This document shows positions 51,801 through 60,024 of a DNA stretch of 64,000 nt, one piece after another. Both the position numbers and the translations under genes were made by a program. Every line of letters starts with the position of its first letter. The stretch's first letter is position 1. Origin of the DNA: SHAN690 sp038131955 (lineage in GTDB: Bacteria > Bacteroidota > Bacteroidia > Flavobacteriales_G > Salibacteraceae); contig JAYPQK010000011.1 in assembly GCA_038131955.1 (NCBI GenBank), positions 62,001 to 126,000 of the forward strand, read 5' to 3'. Below the pieces are notes generated by a model, which ran no database searches, had not been told where the DNA came from, and saw nothing but the letters and a program-made list of their open reading frames with translations.

Positions 51801-53602
51801 GACTATTGGCATCCATAGCGTTGGTCATGATGTGGACTTTGACGAGTGCGCAGAGCTTCACTGCACGCGTCAATCGCACCAACGTTTCTGTGGATGAGAA
51901 CTTCCAGTTGATCTTCGAATGCTCAGGAGATGGAGAGCGCTTCTCCCCTCCTCCACTCGACGACTTCATGCTCCTGTCGGGTCCGAACAAGTCATCCAAC
52001 ATGCAATGGGTGAACGGTAATTTTTCAAGCAGCGTCTCGTATTCCTTTATCCTTCGTCCTAAAGATGTGGGCGAGTTTGTGATCGGTCCGGCTTCGATCA
52101 AGGTAGACGATAAAGTCTTAGAGACTGATCCGATCAAAATGACCGTTTCACAGGGCAGGCAGCGTAGTTCCACACCCCAACAATCGGTACGCCCTGGTCA
52201 GTCACAAACGCAAGCGAGACAGACGGAAGAAGCCCCGGATGACGTGAGTTCGAATGTCTTCTTGAAGCTCTTTGTCACGGACAAAGATGTGTACGTTGGG
52301 GAACAGCTCCTGGCTACCTATAAATTGTATCTGAGTGTCAACGTGGTTGACTACGACTTCAGCAACCTCGTCTTTAACGGCTTTTATTCAGAAGACCTAA
52401 AGATCGATGTAAGCAAGGGAGTGGCCACTGAGGTCATCAATGGTCGACAATTTCAAGTTCATACCCTCAAACAGACCTTACTCACTCCGCAGAAGTCGGG
52501 TAAGATCGAGATTCCCGCCTTGGAAAGCGAGATGGTGATCCAGGTGCGAGATGGTCGCCGTCAACGGAGTCTTTTTGACCAGGTCTTTGGCAATTATCGC
52601 AACGCCAGGATCTCTTTGAAAAGCAATACGGAGTCAATCAATGTTCGTGCACTTCCTACTGCGGATCAGCCATCAGACTTCACGGGAGCGGTCGGTGAAT
52701 TCTCGCTCAAGGCCACGGTCGATCATGACGAAGTAGGAACCAATGAAGCGGTTAATGTGAACGTACAGATCGAAGGTAAAGGTAATTTGGACCTGATCTC
52801 ACCACCTAAGGTGGAGTTTCCTACTGACTTCGAGTCGTATGACCCGAAGGTGAAGAACAATGTTTCCACTAGTGCTTCAGGCTCCAGAGGAAGCAAGGGG
52901 TATGAATACGTTGTCATTCCTCGCTATGCAGGAGAATACGAGATCGGACCTGTCACCTTTTCCTTCTTTAATCCGGCCACGGAGAGCTACATCAGGCTAA
53001 AAGCCGATCCTATCCAACTCACGGTTAATGCATCGGGCGACGAAGAAGGAGGTGTCGCGTACGTCGCTCCGAAGAAAGAAGATGTTCAGATCATCGGTAA
53101 GGATATCCGATTCATCCATACCGAATCCCCGGATCTGAGAAGAAAAGAGTCTCGATGCTTTGGTTCACTCTTGTTCTATATGCTCTGTATACTCCCATTC
53201 ATGGCGATGGGAGCTGCGATTTACGGCTACAGCTTTTATCGAGCTCAGCATAGTGATTCAACTTCTGTAAAGAGTCGCCGTGCTCGCGGCATGGCGAAGA
53301 AACACCTAGCCGAGGCCAAGAAGCGCTTGTCGGGAGACGATGGTGCTTTTTACGAAGCGATCTCCTCGGCTTTGTTTGGTTATATCGCCGATAAATTGGC
53401 TATTCCAAGGAGCGACTTGAATAGAGAACGCATTGAAGATGAACTCCGCTCGCGGGGAGTCAGCGATGCCCTACAGCAGGAACTGAAGAAAGCCTTGGAT
53501 GAATGCGAAATGGTGCGATTCGCACCAGGTGTGGTTCGTGGTAAACAAGAGATGCTCGATGCGAGTGTCAAGATCATTGAAGCCTTGGAAGATGAACTAT
53601 AG
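51797..53602 (+). CDS. batD: BatD family protein
   Basis: 601 aa; begins at a GTG overlapping the batC stop (GTGA). Signal peptide to TLTSAQ, then three or more beta-sandwich domains (VNRTNVSVDENFQLIFECSGDG; VTDKDVYVGEQLLATYKLY; DHDEVGTNEAVNVNVQIEGKGNLDLI), a TM (LLFYMLCILPFMAMGAAIYGY) and a cytoplasmic helical tail (AKKHLAEAKKRLSGDDGAFYEAISSAL). Likely links periplasm to the cytoplasmic MoxR/DUF58 machinery. Complete relative to family. Confidence 0.92.
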   Translation: MRLLASIALVMMWTLTSAQSFTARVNRTNVSVDENFQLIFECSGDGERFSPPPLDDFMLLSGPNKSSNMQWVNGNFSSSVSYSFILRPKDVGEFVIGPASIKVDDKVLETDPIKMTVSQGRQRSSTPQQSVRPGQSQTQARQTEEAPDDVSSNVFLKLFVTDKDVYVGEQLLATYKLYLSVNVVDYDFSNLVFNGFYSEDLKIDVSKGVATEVINGRQFQVHTLKQTLLTPQKSGKIEIPALESEMVIQVRDGRRQRSLFDQVFGNYRNARISLKSNTESINVRALPTADQPSDFTGAVGEFSLKATVDHDEVGTNEAVNVNVQIEGKGNLDLISPPKVEFPTDFESYDPKVKNNVSTSASGSRGSKGYEYVVIPRYAGEYEIGPVTFSFFNPATESYIRLKADPIQLTVNASGDEEGGVAYVAPKKEDVQIIGKDIRFIHTESPDLRRKESRCFGSLLFYMLCILPFMAMGAAIYGYSFYRAQHSDSTSVKSRRARGMAKKHLAEAKKRLSGDDGAFYEAISSALFGYIADKLAIPRSDLNRERIEDELRSRGVSDALQQELKKALDECEMVRFAPGVVRGKQEMLDASVKIIEALEDEL

Positions 53603-54356
53603 AATCCTATACATATCGATCCTGAGCGTCTTGTTGAGCTTCAACTCGCTGTTTGCCGATGAACACTACGATGGACTATTCATAGAAGCGAATGCTGCGT
53701 ATAAGTCCGGACAGTACGACTCCGCTAAAGCGTTGTATTCAGAGATCGCACAGAACGGTATGATCTCCAAGGATCTCTTTTACAACCTTGGAAACACGCA
53801 TTTCAAGCTAGGAAATGTTCCGACTTCTATCCTTTTCTACGAGCGCGCCTTGCGCATGGATCCGGGAGATGAGGATGTACGATACAACCTTCAGATCGCC
53901 AATTCTATGATTCCCGACAAGATCGAAGCTATTGAGAAGGTATTCTTCGTATCCTGGTGGAATGCTCTGGCACAAGGATTCTCGATCCAATTCTGGTGTA
54001 TTCTTATCATTGTTCTACTCTTCCTTGGTGCTGGTCTTCTCACCTTCTTCTTCGTTGCATGCAACCCGAAAACCCGGCAGCTTGGATTGTTAGGAGGAGT
54101 AGCTGTTTTCTTTACTGCAACCATTGTGTTCTTCCTAGCTCAAACCAATGCTCATCATTTGGATAAGCCTGAAGCTGTTGTTTTCGCGCCTAGCGTGAAG
54201 GTGAAGAGTGAGCCATCCTTGAATGGATCGGATCAATTTGTGATCCATGCAGGACTCAAAGTGGAAGTGACAGACACCGATGGGGATTGGTCAAGGATAA
54301 AATTAGCCGATGGAAACTCCGGTTGGCTTCCAAGTCAGTCGATAGAAGAGATATAA
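53592..54356 (+). CDS. batE: TPR and SH3-domain protein BatE
   Basis: 254 aa from the ATG at 53592, overlapping the batD stop by 11 bp. Signal peptide (LSVLLSFNSLFA), two TPRs (FIEANAAYKSGQYDSAKALYSE; FYNLGNTHFKLGNVPTSILFYERAL), two TM helices (FWCILIIVLLFLGAGLLTFFF; GVAVFFTATIVFFLAQ) and a C-terminal bacterial SH3 domain (PSVKVKSEPSLNGSDQFVIHAGLKVEV). Last gene of the operon. The SH3 domain suggests contact with peptidoglycan. Confidence 0.9.
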   Translation: MNYRILYISILSVLLSFNSLFADEHYDGLFIEANAAYKSGQYDSAKALYSEIAQNGMISKDLFYNLGNTHFKLGNVPTSILFYERALRMDPGDEDVRYNLQIANSMIPDKIEAIEKVFFVSWWNALAQGFSIQFWCILIIVLLFLGAGLLTFFFVACNPKTRQLGLLGGVAVFFTATIVFFLAQTNAHHLDKPEAVVFAPSVKVKSEPSLNGSDQFVIHAGLKVEVTDTDGDWSRIKLADGNSGWLPSQSIEEI

Positions 54357-54460
54357 CTGTCGATTAAAGTCAGCTATTCGTTGTCCATCCATGGCATTCC
54401 GGTCGATATAGACTATTTTCGCGCGAGCAAGAACGAGGGGAAGTTTTAAGCTAGGAGATT

Positions 54461-55525
54461 ATGATAGAAACGTTGGACATTGACATCACCACCACACCTG
54501 AGTCACGATTGCCTCAGATAGACTTTGACAATTTGCCATTCGGTCGTGTTTTCTCTGATCACATGTTGATCGCGAAATACAAGAATGGCGCGTGGTCCAA
54601 AACTAAAATTCAACCTTACGGCAATTTATCCCTCTCGCCTGCCTCTTCCATGATCCATTATGGTCAGTCGATTTTCGAAGGGCTGAAAGCATTTAAGGCA
54701 GATAACGGCGAGGTGATGATCTTTCGTCCAGAGAGAAACTGGGAACGAATGAATCAATCAGCTGTACGTATGTGTATGCCTGAGGTTCCTCGCGAAATGT
54801 TTGTGGAAGGAATGCGTCAACTAGTGGCGTTAGACCGCGGTTGGGTTCCTAGTAATCCTAGCTGTTCACTCTATATCCGTCCATTCCTATTCGCTGTAGA
54901 TCCGGCTCTGGGAGTTCGTCCGTCGGATGAGTACATGTTCATGATCATAACTTCTCCTGTTGGCCCTTACTACAGCAAGCCGCTTCATCTTAAGATCGAA
55001 ACGCAGTACACCCGTGCAGCGCTCGGTGGTGTAGGTGCTGCAAAGGCCTCTGGTAACTACGGAGCAGCGATGTATCCAGCAAAGCAAGCTCAGCTTCAAG
55101 GTATCGATCAGTTGATCTGGACGGACGCCAAGGAACACAAGTATTTGGAAGAAGCCGGAACGATGAATATGATGTGTGTGATCGGCGATACTCTGGTCAC
55201 TCCTCCGCTTACCTCAACCATCCTTCCTGGAGTTACGCGAGAAAGCTTTTTGATCTTAGCAACTGAAGCAGGCTACAAGGTGGATGAGCGACGTATCAGC
55301 GCGGAAGAGATGATCTCTGCGATCGAAAATGGGGAGCTTAAGGAGTTGTTTGGCGTAGGTACGGCAGCTACTACCGCACAAGTAGAGAAGCTAACATTCG
55401 GCGAGAACACCTATGATCTTCCGGCCGTAGAGGAACGTGAGATCTCAAACAAGATCGGAGCTCAACTCCTACGGATCAAGAAAGGTCAGGAAGAGGATAC
55501 ACACGGCTGGAACCTTCGTTTCTAA
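54461..55525 (+). CDS. ilvE: Branched-chain amino acid aminotransferase
   Basis: 354 aa, class IV PLP aminotransferase of the eukaryote-like BCAT size class. Motifs: ASSMIHYGQSIFEGLKAFKADNG, FRPERNWERMNQSAVRMCMP, the PLP-Lys region GVGAAKASGNYGAAMYPAK, EEAGTMNMMCVI, and GTAATTAQVEKLTF near the end. It transaminates Leu, Ile and Val. Stop overlaps the convergent hypothetical gene on CTAA. Confidence 0.94.
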   Translation: MIETLDIDITTTPESRLPQIDFDNLPFGRVFSDHMLIAKYKNGAWSKTKIQPYGNLSLSPASSMIHYGQSIFEGLKAFKADNGEVMIFRPERNWERMNQSAVRMCMPEVPREMFVEGMRQLVALDRGWVPSNPSCSLYIRPFLFAVDPALGVRPSDEYMFMIITSPVGPYYSKPLHLKIETQYTRAALGGVGAAKASGNYGAAMYPAKQAQLQGIDQLIWTDAKEHKYLEEAGTMNMMCVIGDTLVTPPLTSTILPGVTRESFLILATEAGYKVDERRISAEEMISAIENGELKELFGVGTAATTAQVEKLTFGENTYDLPAVEEREISNKIGAQLLRIKKGQEEDTHGWNLRF

Positions 55526-55851
55526 GCCGCTGAAGTATTCTTTTTGTTGAGGCGAACCTCGGCCAAGAGCATGCGTTCGATCTTGGCTTCTAGCAGATCA
55601 TTCTTCTTGTTTCGCTTCAATTCCAAGCCCATATTACGCACCTCGATATTCACTTCGAGTTCGCTGTTCTTGAATTCTATTATACGCAAGCTTAGATGCT
55701 TCTTGCTTCCGACACGTTTACCTTTCATCGCTTCCACCTCGAGGTGAAAACGATCAGCGTACAAGATGTCGAAACCATTTTGTTCGGCCACATGACGCAT
55801 CATGTCGAAGACTTCCTGTCGGTTGGGTGATATGAATGTGATTCTCCTCAT
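55522..55851 (-). CDS. Hypothetical protein, 109 aa
   Basis: Soluble, basic, mixed alpha/beta: ITFISPNRQEVFDMMRHVAEQNGFDILYADRFHLEVEAM, then strands ISLRIIEFKNSELEVNIEVRNMGLELK and a basic C-terminal helix. No signal peptide and no motif I recognise. It overlaps ilvE in the convergent direction by 4 bp. Coding is supported by the exact fit between neighbours and absence of a better frame. Confidence 0.55.
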   Translation of the reverse strand: MRRITFISPNRQEVFDMMRHVAEQNGFDILYADRFHLEVEAMKGKRVGSKKHLSLRIIEFKNSELEVNIEVRNMGLELKRNKKNDLLEAKIERMLLAEVRLNKKNTSAA

Positions 55852-55933
55852 TTCCGTTACAAAGGACTATCAATTTCCGATACGCAATGTGAAGGAATCA
55901 TCAATTCTTTCAAACACGTACTTTGCATAATTC

Positions 55934-56779
55934 TTGGAACTGCGAATCAAATATAAGGTAACTGGTAATGGACAGACGCTGTTGTTTATTCACGGAGCGT
56001 ACATCAATTACGAAATTTGGGAGCGACAGGTTCCATTCTTTTCGAAAAACTACCGGGTTGTAAGCGTACTTCTCCCCTCGCACAGTGGAAACTCGAGTCT
56101 ACCTCTTCGAGAATATCGCGTCGGCGACTTCACCGATGAGATCATCCGAATGCTCGATCACGAGGGAATACAAACGTGTGTAGCCATAGGCCTTTCCCTA
56201 GGTTCGATGATCGCGCAGAATTTAGGAAGTCGATTTCCGGATCGTGTCGACGGCGTCGTATTGCTAGGCAACGTGGCATCCATGCGACTCACACTACTGG
56301 AAAAAACAGTAACTGCCGTACTCTTTCCGAAGTGGCTAGCCATGGCTGTCTTCGGAAGTCTTACCACGAAGCAATTCCTCAAACTGTCCTTCATGATGAC
56401 CTGGTTCATGCGGGGTAATAAATGGCTCGGAAATAAGGATACGCGCCAAAAGATCCGAGACATGATCGCACGGACGGAGCGCGAAGAGATCAAGAAGATA
56501 TTTGCAGCGGTACACACCTTTCGTGAGCAGAATCTTCACTCCGGTGACTTTCCAATTCTACTGGTAAATGGTCAATACGACAGTCCGGTCATGCATCAAC
56601 ACGCGCGGCACATGGTCAGGTCCTATCCGGATCGTACGCGATTTGAGCTACTACCCGGGTGTGGTCATGCTTGCAACTATGACGATCCTGATGCCTTTAA
56701 TGAGTTAATGGGAAAATGGTTGATCGAGGTAGGTGTTCCCCCGCTCGACTCGCTGGCTAGCGAAACAGGTTATACTTAA
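55934..56779 (+). CDS. Alpha/beta hydrolase
   Basis: 281 aa, starting at TTG (55934). Motifs: LLFIHGAYINYEIWERQ, VVSVLLPSHSGNSSLP (LPSHG-like), nucleophile elbow IGLSLGSMIAQNLG, VNGQYDSPVMHQHA (acid) and GCGHACNYDDPDAF (His). A second hydrolase of this kind is at 10024. Substrate unknown. Convergent overlap of 23 bp with the GT2 gene. Confidence 0.82.
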   Translation: MELRIKYKVTGNGQTLLFIHGAYINYEIWERQVPFFSKNYRVVSVLLPSHSGNSSLPLREYRVGDFTDEIIRMLDHEGIQTCVAIGLSLGSMIAQNLGSRFPDRVDGVVLLGNVASMRLTLLEKTVTAVLFPKWLAMAVFGSLTTKQFLKLSFMMTWFMRGNKWLGNKDTRQKIRDMIARTEREEIKKIFAAVHTFREQNLHSGDFPILLVNGQYDSPVMHQHARHMVRSYPDRTRFELLPGCGHACNYDDPDAFNELMGKWLIEVGVPPLDSLASETGYT

Positions 56780-57467
56780 GAATACAGTAGATCGCACGGA
56801 AACCGTCCTTCCAGTTGATCTTCTTTCCCTCTTCGAAGGTGCGTCCGTAGTAGCTGATGCCCACCTCGTAGATGCGCACTCCTTTGATGCGGGCAAATTT
56901 CGCCGTGATCTCTGGCTCAATGCCAAAGCGATTCTCCTCAAGGGTGAAGTTATCCAACAAAGATCGACGGAACATCTTATAGCACGTTTCCATGTCGGTC
57001 AAGTTCAGGTCAGTGAACATGTTGGAAAGGAAGGTCAGAAACTTGTTTCCGATACTGTGCCAGAAGAAAAGGATGCGATGAGGGTTTCCGCCCATGAAGC
57101 GGGAGCCGTAGACCACATCGGCAACACCATTGAAGATCGGCTTGAGCAGGATGTTATATTCTTCAGGATCGTATTCCAAGTCGGCATCTTGAATGACGAT
57201 GACATCTCCCTTCGCCTCTTCAAAGCCACGTCGGATGGCAGCTCCCTTACCCTGATTGCGCTCCTGTTCGTAATACTTGATATCTACACCTGCCTGTGAC
57301 TCAATAAACCGAGCGATCGCCGAACGAGTATCGTCTTTAGAGCAATCATCCACGATCACGATCTCTTTCTCTACTCCATCAATCAAGTTAACCGCCACTA
57401 CCTTCTCCAAGATCAGGTGGATGGTCTTTTCCTCGTTGTAGGCCGGTATGACAATAGAAAGTTTCAT
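56757..57467 (-). CDS. Glycosyltransferase family 2 (DPM1-like)
   Basis: 236 aa, soluble GT-A domain: LSIVIPAYNEEKTIHLILEKV, IVIVDDCSKDDTRSAI, GKGAAIRRGFEEAKGDVIVIQDADLEYDPEEY (DxD), VVYGSRFMGGNPHR, LTDMETCYKMFRR, RFGIEPEITAKFAR. It matches polyprenyl-phosphate mannosyl/glucosyltransferases, lacking a membrane anchor. Role in glycolipid or polysaccharide building is likely. Confidence 0.9.
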   Translation of the reverse strand: MKLSIVIPAYNEEKTIHLILEKVVAVNLIDGVEKEIVIVDDCSKDDTRSAIARFIESQAGVDIKYYEQERNQGKGAAIRRGFEEAKGDVIVIQDADLEYDPEEYNILLKPIFNGVADVVYGSRFMGGNPHRILFFWHSIGNKFLTFLSNMFTDLNLTDMETCYKMFRRSLLDNFTLEENRFGIEPEITAKFARIKGVRIYEVGISYYGRTFEEGKKINWKDGFRAIYCILKYNLFR

Positions 57468-57475
57468 CGACGCGG

Positions 57476-57483
57476 CGAATATA
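57476..57483 (-). promoter_or_regulatory. Candidate -7 box for GT2 gene
   Basis: Minus-strand TATATTCG (7/8 to TAnnTTTG), 8 nt before the start at 57467. Confidence 0.35.
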
Positions 57484-57493
57484 ATGCTAAGCG

Positions 57494-57522
57494 TTGCGTT
57501 ACTGCTCTGAAACTTACATTTG
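57494..57522 (+). promoter_or_regulatory. Candidate promoter for small Cys-rich lipoprotein (leaderless class)
   Basis: TTG (57494-57496), 18-nt spacer, perfect TACATTTG (57515-57522), then 4 nt and the ATG at 57527. Confidence 0.55.
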
Positions 57523-57526
57523 TGCC

Positions 57527-57727
57527 ATGCGACGAATCTTCCTTTTCGCGTTGATCGCTTCCTTCATCCTACCGCTAAGCGGTTGCTGGAAATGTTACGA
57601 TTGCACGGCACAGTCTATCCATGGTGAAGAATATCAAGAGGTCTGTGGCCGAAAGCGTGATATTCAAGGACTCATTCAAGCGCTCGAGACGGATACTGCC
57701 GATGTAGGGCCTTGGATCTGTGAGTAG
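57527..57727 (+). CDS. Tiny Cys-rich lipoprotein (CX2CYDC type)
   Basis: 66 aa from the ATG at 57527. Lipobox FILPLSGC; mature N-terminus CWKCYDCTAQ (Cys +1, +4, +7) then EVCGRK and a final PWICE. Same pattern as the proteins at 31528 and 33501, with more than 20 kb between copies. The promoter is complete and unusually close to the ATG, so it is expressed as its own unit. Unknown function. Confidence 0.72.
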   Translation: MRRIFLFALIASFILPLSGCWKCYDCTAQSIHGEEYQEVCGRKRDIQGLIQALETDTADVGPWICE

Positions 57728-57729
57728 AA

Positions 57730-57780
57730 GGAATTCGGTACTCGGAATTCGTTATTCGGAATTCGCTATTCGGAATTGGG
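57730..57780. repeat. Tandem 14-nt repeat (GGAATTCG-N-TATTC type)
   Basis: Starts of GGAATTCG words at 57730, 57744 and 57758, with a GGAATTGG variant at 57772: exact 14-nt spacing with variable middle letters. It fills the gap between two convergent genes. Confidence 0.75.
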
Positions 57781-57781
57781 C

Positions 57782-59542
57782 CTATCCTTCGCTCTCGCTC
57801 TGATCTTCGCTTGGCACTTCGCTTTGCTCTTGCTTCATGCCTTTGAGTGTCAGATCGATCTTCTTCTTTTTCTCCTTGAGTGACTCGATCCCCTCCTTAA
57901 CGCCATCGATACGTTGGAGCAACTCTTTCTTCAATGGGTTGGAATCATCCGAAAACTTGAAGAAGTCAAGCTTACTCTCCTCTTGAGCCAAGGCTGTCTG
58001 CTTGTCCCGGATCTGCTGATTGATGTTGGCTCGCTCACGCTTGAGTCCGTCATCGCCGCGGTCGCTTTCAGAGAGAGCTTCGATCTTACTTTCAAAACGC
58101 TTTTCTTCGACCTCCTCCATGCTGATACCTAGCGACTTGTACGCTTTCGTCACAGCGGTCTCAAAGGCTTTATCCACCTTCTGGCGCATTTTGAAGGGAA
58201 CATCACCCCAAGCGTTCCACTCTTCTCGCCATTGGTTGATGGCGGCCTCGCCTTCTTTCTCGATACCTATTTCGATCTTCTTACTCACCTCGATCAAGAA
58301 AGCTTCCTTCGCTTGAAGGGCCTCTTTGGCTGCTTTTATCGCTTGCTCAGATTGCTTCTTCTTTCGATTGAAGAATGCATCGCAATACTTGCGAAACTCT
58401 TTGAACATCTTGTATTCCTCATGCGGAAGGAGCTTGCCCGATTGCTTCCATTGCCGCTGAAGTCCTTTCAGTTCATTGGAGATCGCCTGGTAATCTTCTC
58501 CTTCAAGAATCTCTTTCGCACGGTCGATCAAGGCTTGCTTCTGGCTCTTGGTCTTTTCAAACTCGGCACCATGTGCTTTCATGAAAGCATCACGCTTTGA
58601 AAAGTAGGAGTCACATGCTCCTCTGAACTCTTTCCAAATGCGATCATTCTTACCGCGACCAGCATACCCGAGTTTCTTCCACTCTTTTTGAGTGTTGATC
58701 ACTTCACGCGTGGCATACTGGAGCGCCTTTACATCATCATATTCAGCCTCAGCAATGGCCTTCACCTTATCGACTAGCTCTTGCTTCTTGGTAAAGTTCT
58801 CTTGGTGTTCGCCTTTGACCTCATTTCGGTGTTCTCTGATGCGGTCGAACACTTTACCCACCTCTCTTTTAAACTCTTCACGGATCTTCTCCCACTCCTC
58901 ACGGAAGGTTGGTCCGATCTCGTCCCACTCATGGAGATACTTATGAATGAGAAAATCCACCTGGTTGATCGACTTCTCGTTCTCAAGCAATTTGATCTCC
59001 GCGATCACGGCCTGCTTGAGTTCTTGATTCTTCTTCAGGTCATTGATCTGAAGTTCACGGTAGATGTTGATGTTGTAGTAAAACAACTCGATCAGACGAC
59101 TGTACTCGGCCTGTAGCTCGCGTCGCTCAGCATTTGGCACCGGACCGATCTCATTCCACTTCTGCTTGATCGCGTTGAAGCGTTTGTAGGCCTTACCGAT
59201 GTTCTCCTCGTCTTGGATCACCTCGTTGAGTTCCTTGACCAGATCTTGCTTCTCCTTCAAGTTCTGATTCATGGATTCGGCCTTGGCCTTATCAGCCGCA
59301 CGACGCTTGTCGTGGTAGATATCCATCAGTTCCTTGAACCTACTGTCATCGTGATCAGCATGATATTCGAATGCAGCTTCTTCTCCACCCTCTTGGATGA
59401 AGGCCTCCTTCTGCTCCTGCTCAGTCTTCTCGCGCAGGGCATTGAACTCAGTGGTCAGACCCTCGACCTTCTCCTTGTTTGGAGCAAAGTCGTCAGCCGT
59501 AAGCCAAGACTGAAGTTCATTGACGATTTCTTCTTTTGACAT
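57782..59542 (-). CDS. DUF349 domain protein
   Basis: 586 aa, strongly charged and predicted as helical coiled coil almost throughout. It consists of repeated ~70-residue DUF349 units with a W-K-IGPVP / W-D-EIGPTFREEWEKI / W-K-KLGYAGRGKND / W-K-QSGKLLPHEEY core spaced along the chain, and an acidic C-terminus. DUF349 proteins are cytoplasmic and of unknown function, common in Bacteroidota. A perfect -7 box (TACTTTTG) lies 20 nt upstream of the start. Confidence 0.9.
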   Translation of the reverse strand: MSKEEIVNELQSWLTADDFAPNKEKVEGLTTEFNALREKTEQEQKEAFIQEGGEEAAFEYHADHDDSRFKELMDIYHDKRRAADKAKAESMNQNLKEKQDLVKELNEVIQDEENIGKAYKRFNAIKQKWNEIGPVPNAERRELQAEYSRLIELFYYNINIYRELQINDLKKNQELKQAVIAEIKLLENEKSINQVDFLIHKYLHEWDEIGPTFREEWEKIREEFKREVGKVFDRIREHRNEVKGEHQENFTKKQELVDKVKAIAEAEYDDVKALQYATREVINTQKEWKKLGYAGRGKNDRIWKEFRGACDSYFSKRDAFMKAHGAEFEKTKSQKQALIDRAKEILEGEDYQAISNELKGLQRQWKQSGKLLPHEEYKMFKEFRKYCDAFFNRKKKQSEQAIKAAKEALQAKEAFLIEVSKKIEIGIEKEGEAAINQWREEWNAWGDVPFKMRQKVDKAFETAVTKAYKSLGISMEEVEEKRFESKIEALSESDRGDDGLKRERANINQQIRDKQTALAQEESKLDFFKFSDDSNPLKKELLQRIDGVKEGIESLKEKKKKIDLTLKGMKQEQSEVPSEDQSESEG

Positions 59543-60024
59543 CGTTACCGTGTTGTTGCATTCAAAAGTAACAGATGAGCAGGGAAAACCGCGGTTTGCG
59601 TAGAAAAGATAATCTTGAATTGGTACTTGGAATCAGGAATTAGGTACTAGGATGAATGAATAGTTATTAGTGAATAATGAATAACAAAGTCTGCCAACAC
59701 CGTTCACCGTTCACTTCCTGACTATTCAACTACTTGACCATTTGACCACTCCCCAAAGAGATATGTCGCAGCTACGCAGCTTTTAGTCGTTTCTTGGTTA
59801 CCCCACGTTATAGATGTGCCGCACCTACGGCGCTTGCACCATAACTAAAACTCACCCTGCCTTCGGCAGGCTGGCTCAACCAATCACTGTTCAGTGTTCA
59901 CCGTTCACTACCTAACTATTCAACCACTTGACCACTTGACCATTTGACTACTCAACCACTTGACCACTTGACTATTTAACCATTTACACACTTAACCTTA
60001 ACCAAATACTAGCTTTGCACGCTT
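59543..60024. repeat. Second modular word-array/hairpin intergenic region
   Basis: No gene. At 59573-59596 a palindrome around AAACCGCGGTTT. Then 7-nt words CGTTCAC, 8-nt words CTATTCAA, CTACTTGA, CCATTTGA (59722-59745), the double-hairpin element with GCAGCTACGCAGC and GCACCTACGGCGC (59766-59842), a CCTGCC/GGCAGG hairpin (59856-59870), 7-nt words, and nine 8-nt words in exact register (59916-59987). Composition and order match 38100-38546. It is followed by a -7 box (TAGCTTTG at 60010-60017) in front of the pseudogene. Confidence 0.7.
59563..59570 (-). promoter_or_regulatory. Candidate -7 box for DUF349 gene
   Basis: Minus-strand TACTTTTG, full TAnnTTTG match, 20 nt before the start at 59542. 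Confidence 0.45.

Noticed and set aside
56733..57299. 188-codon plus-strand frame
   Set aside because: Antisense to the GT2 gene; no motif.
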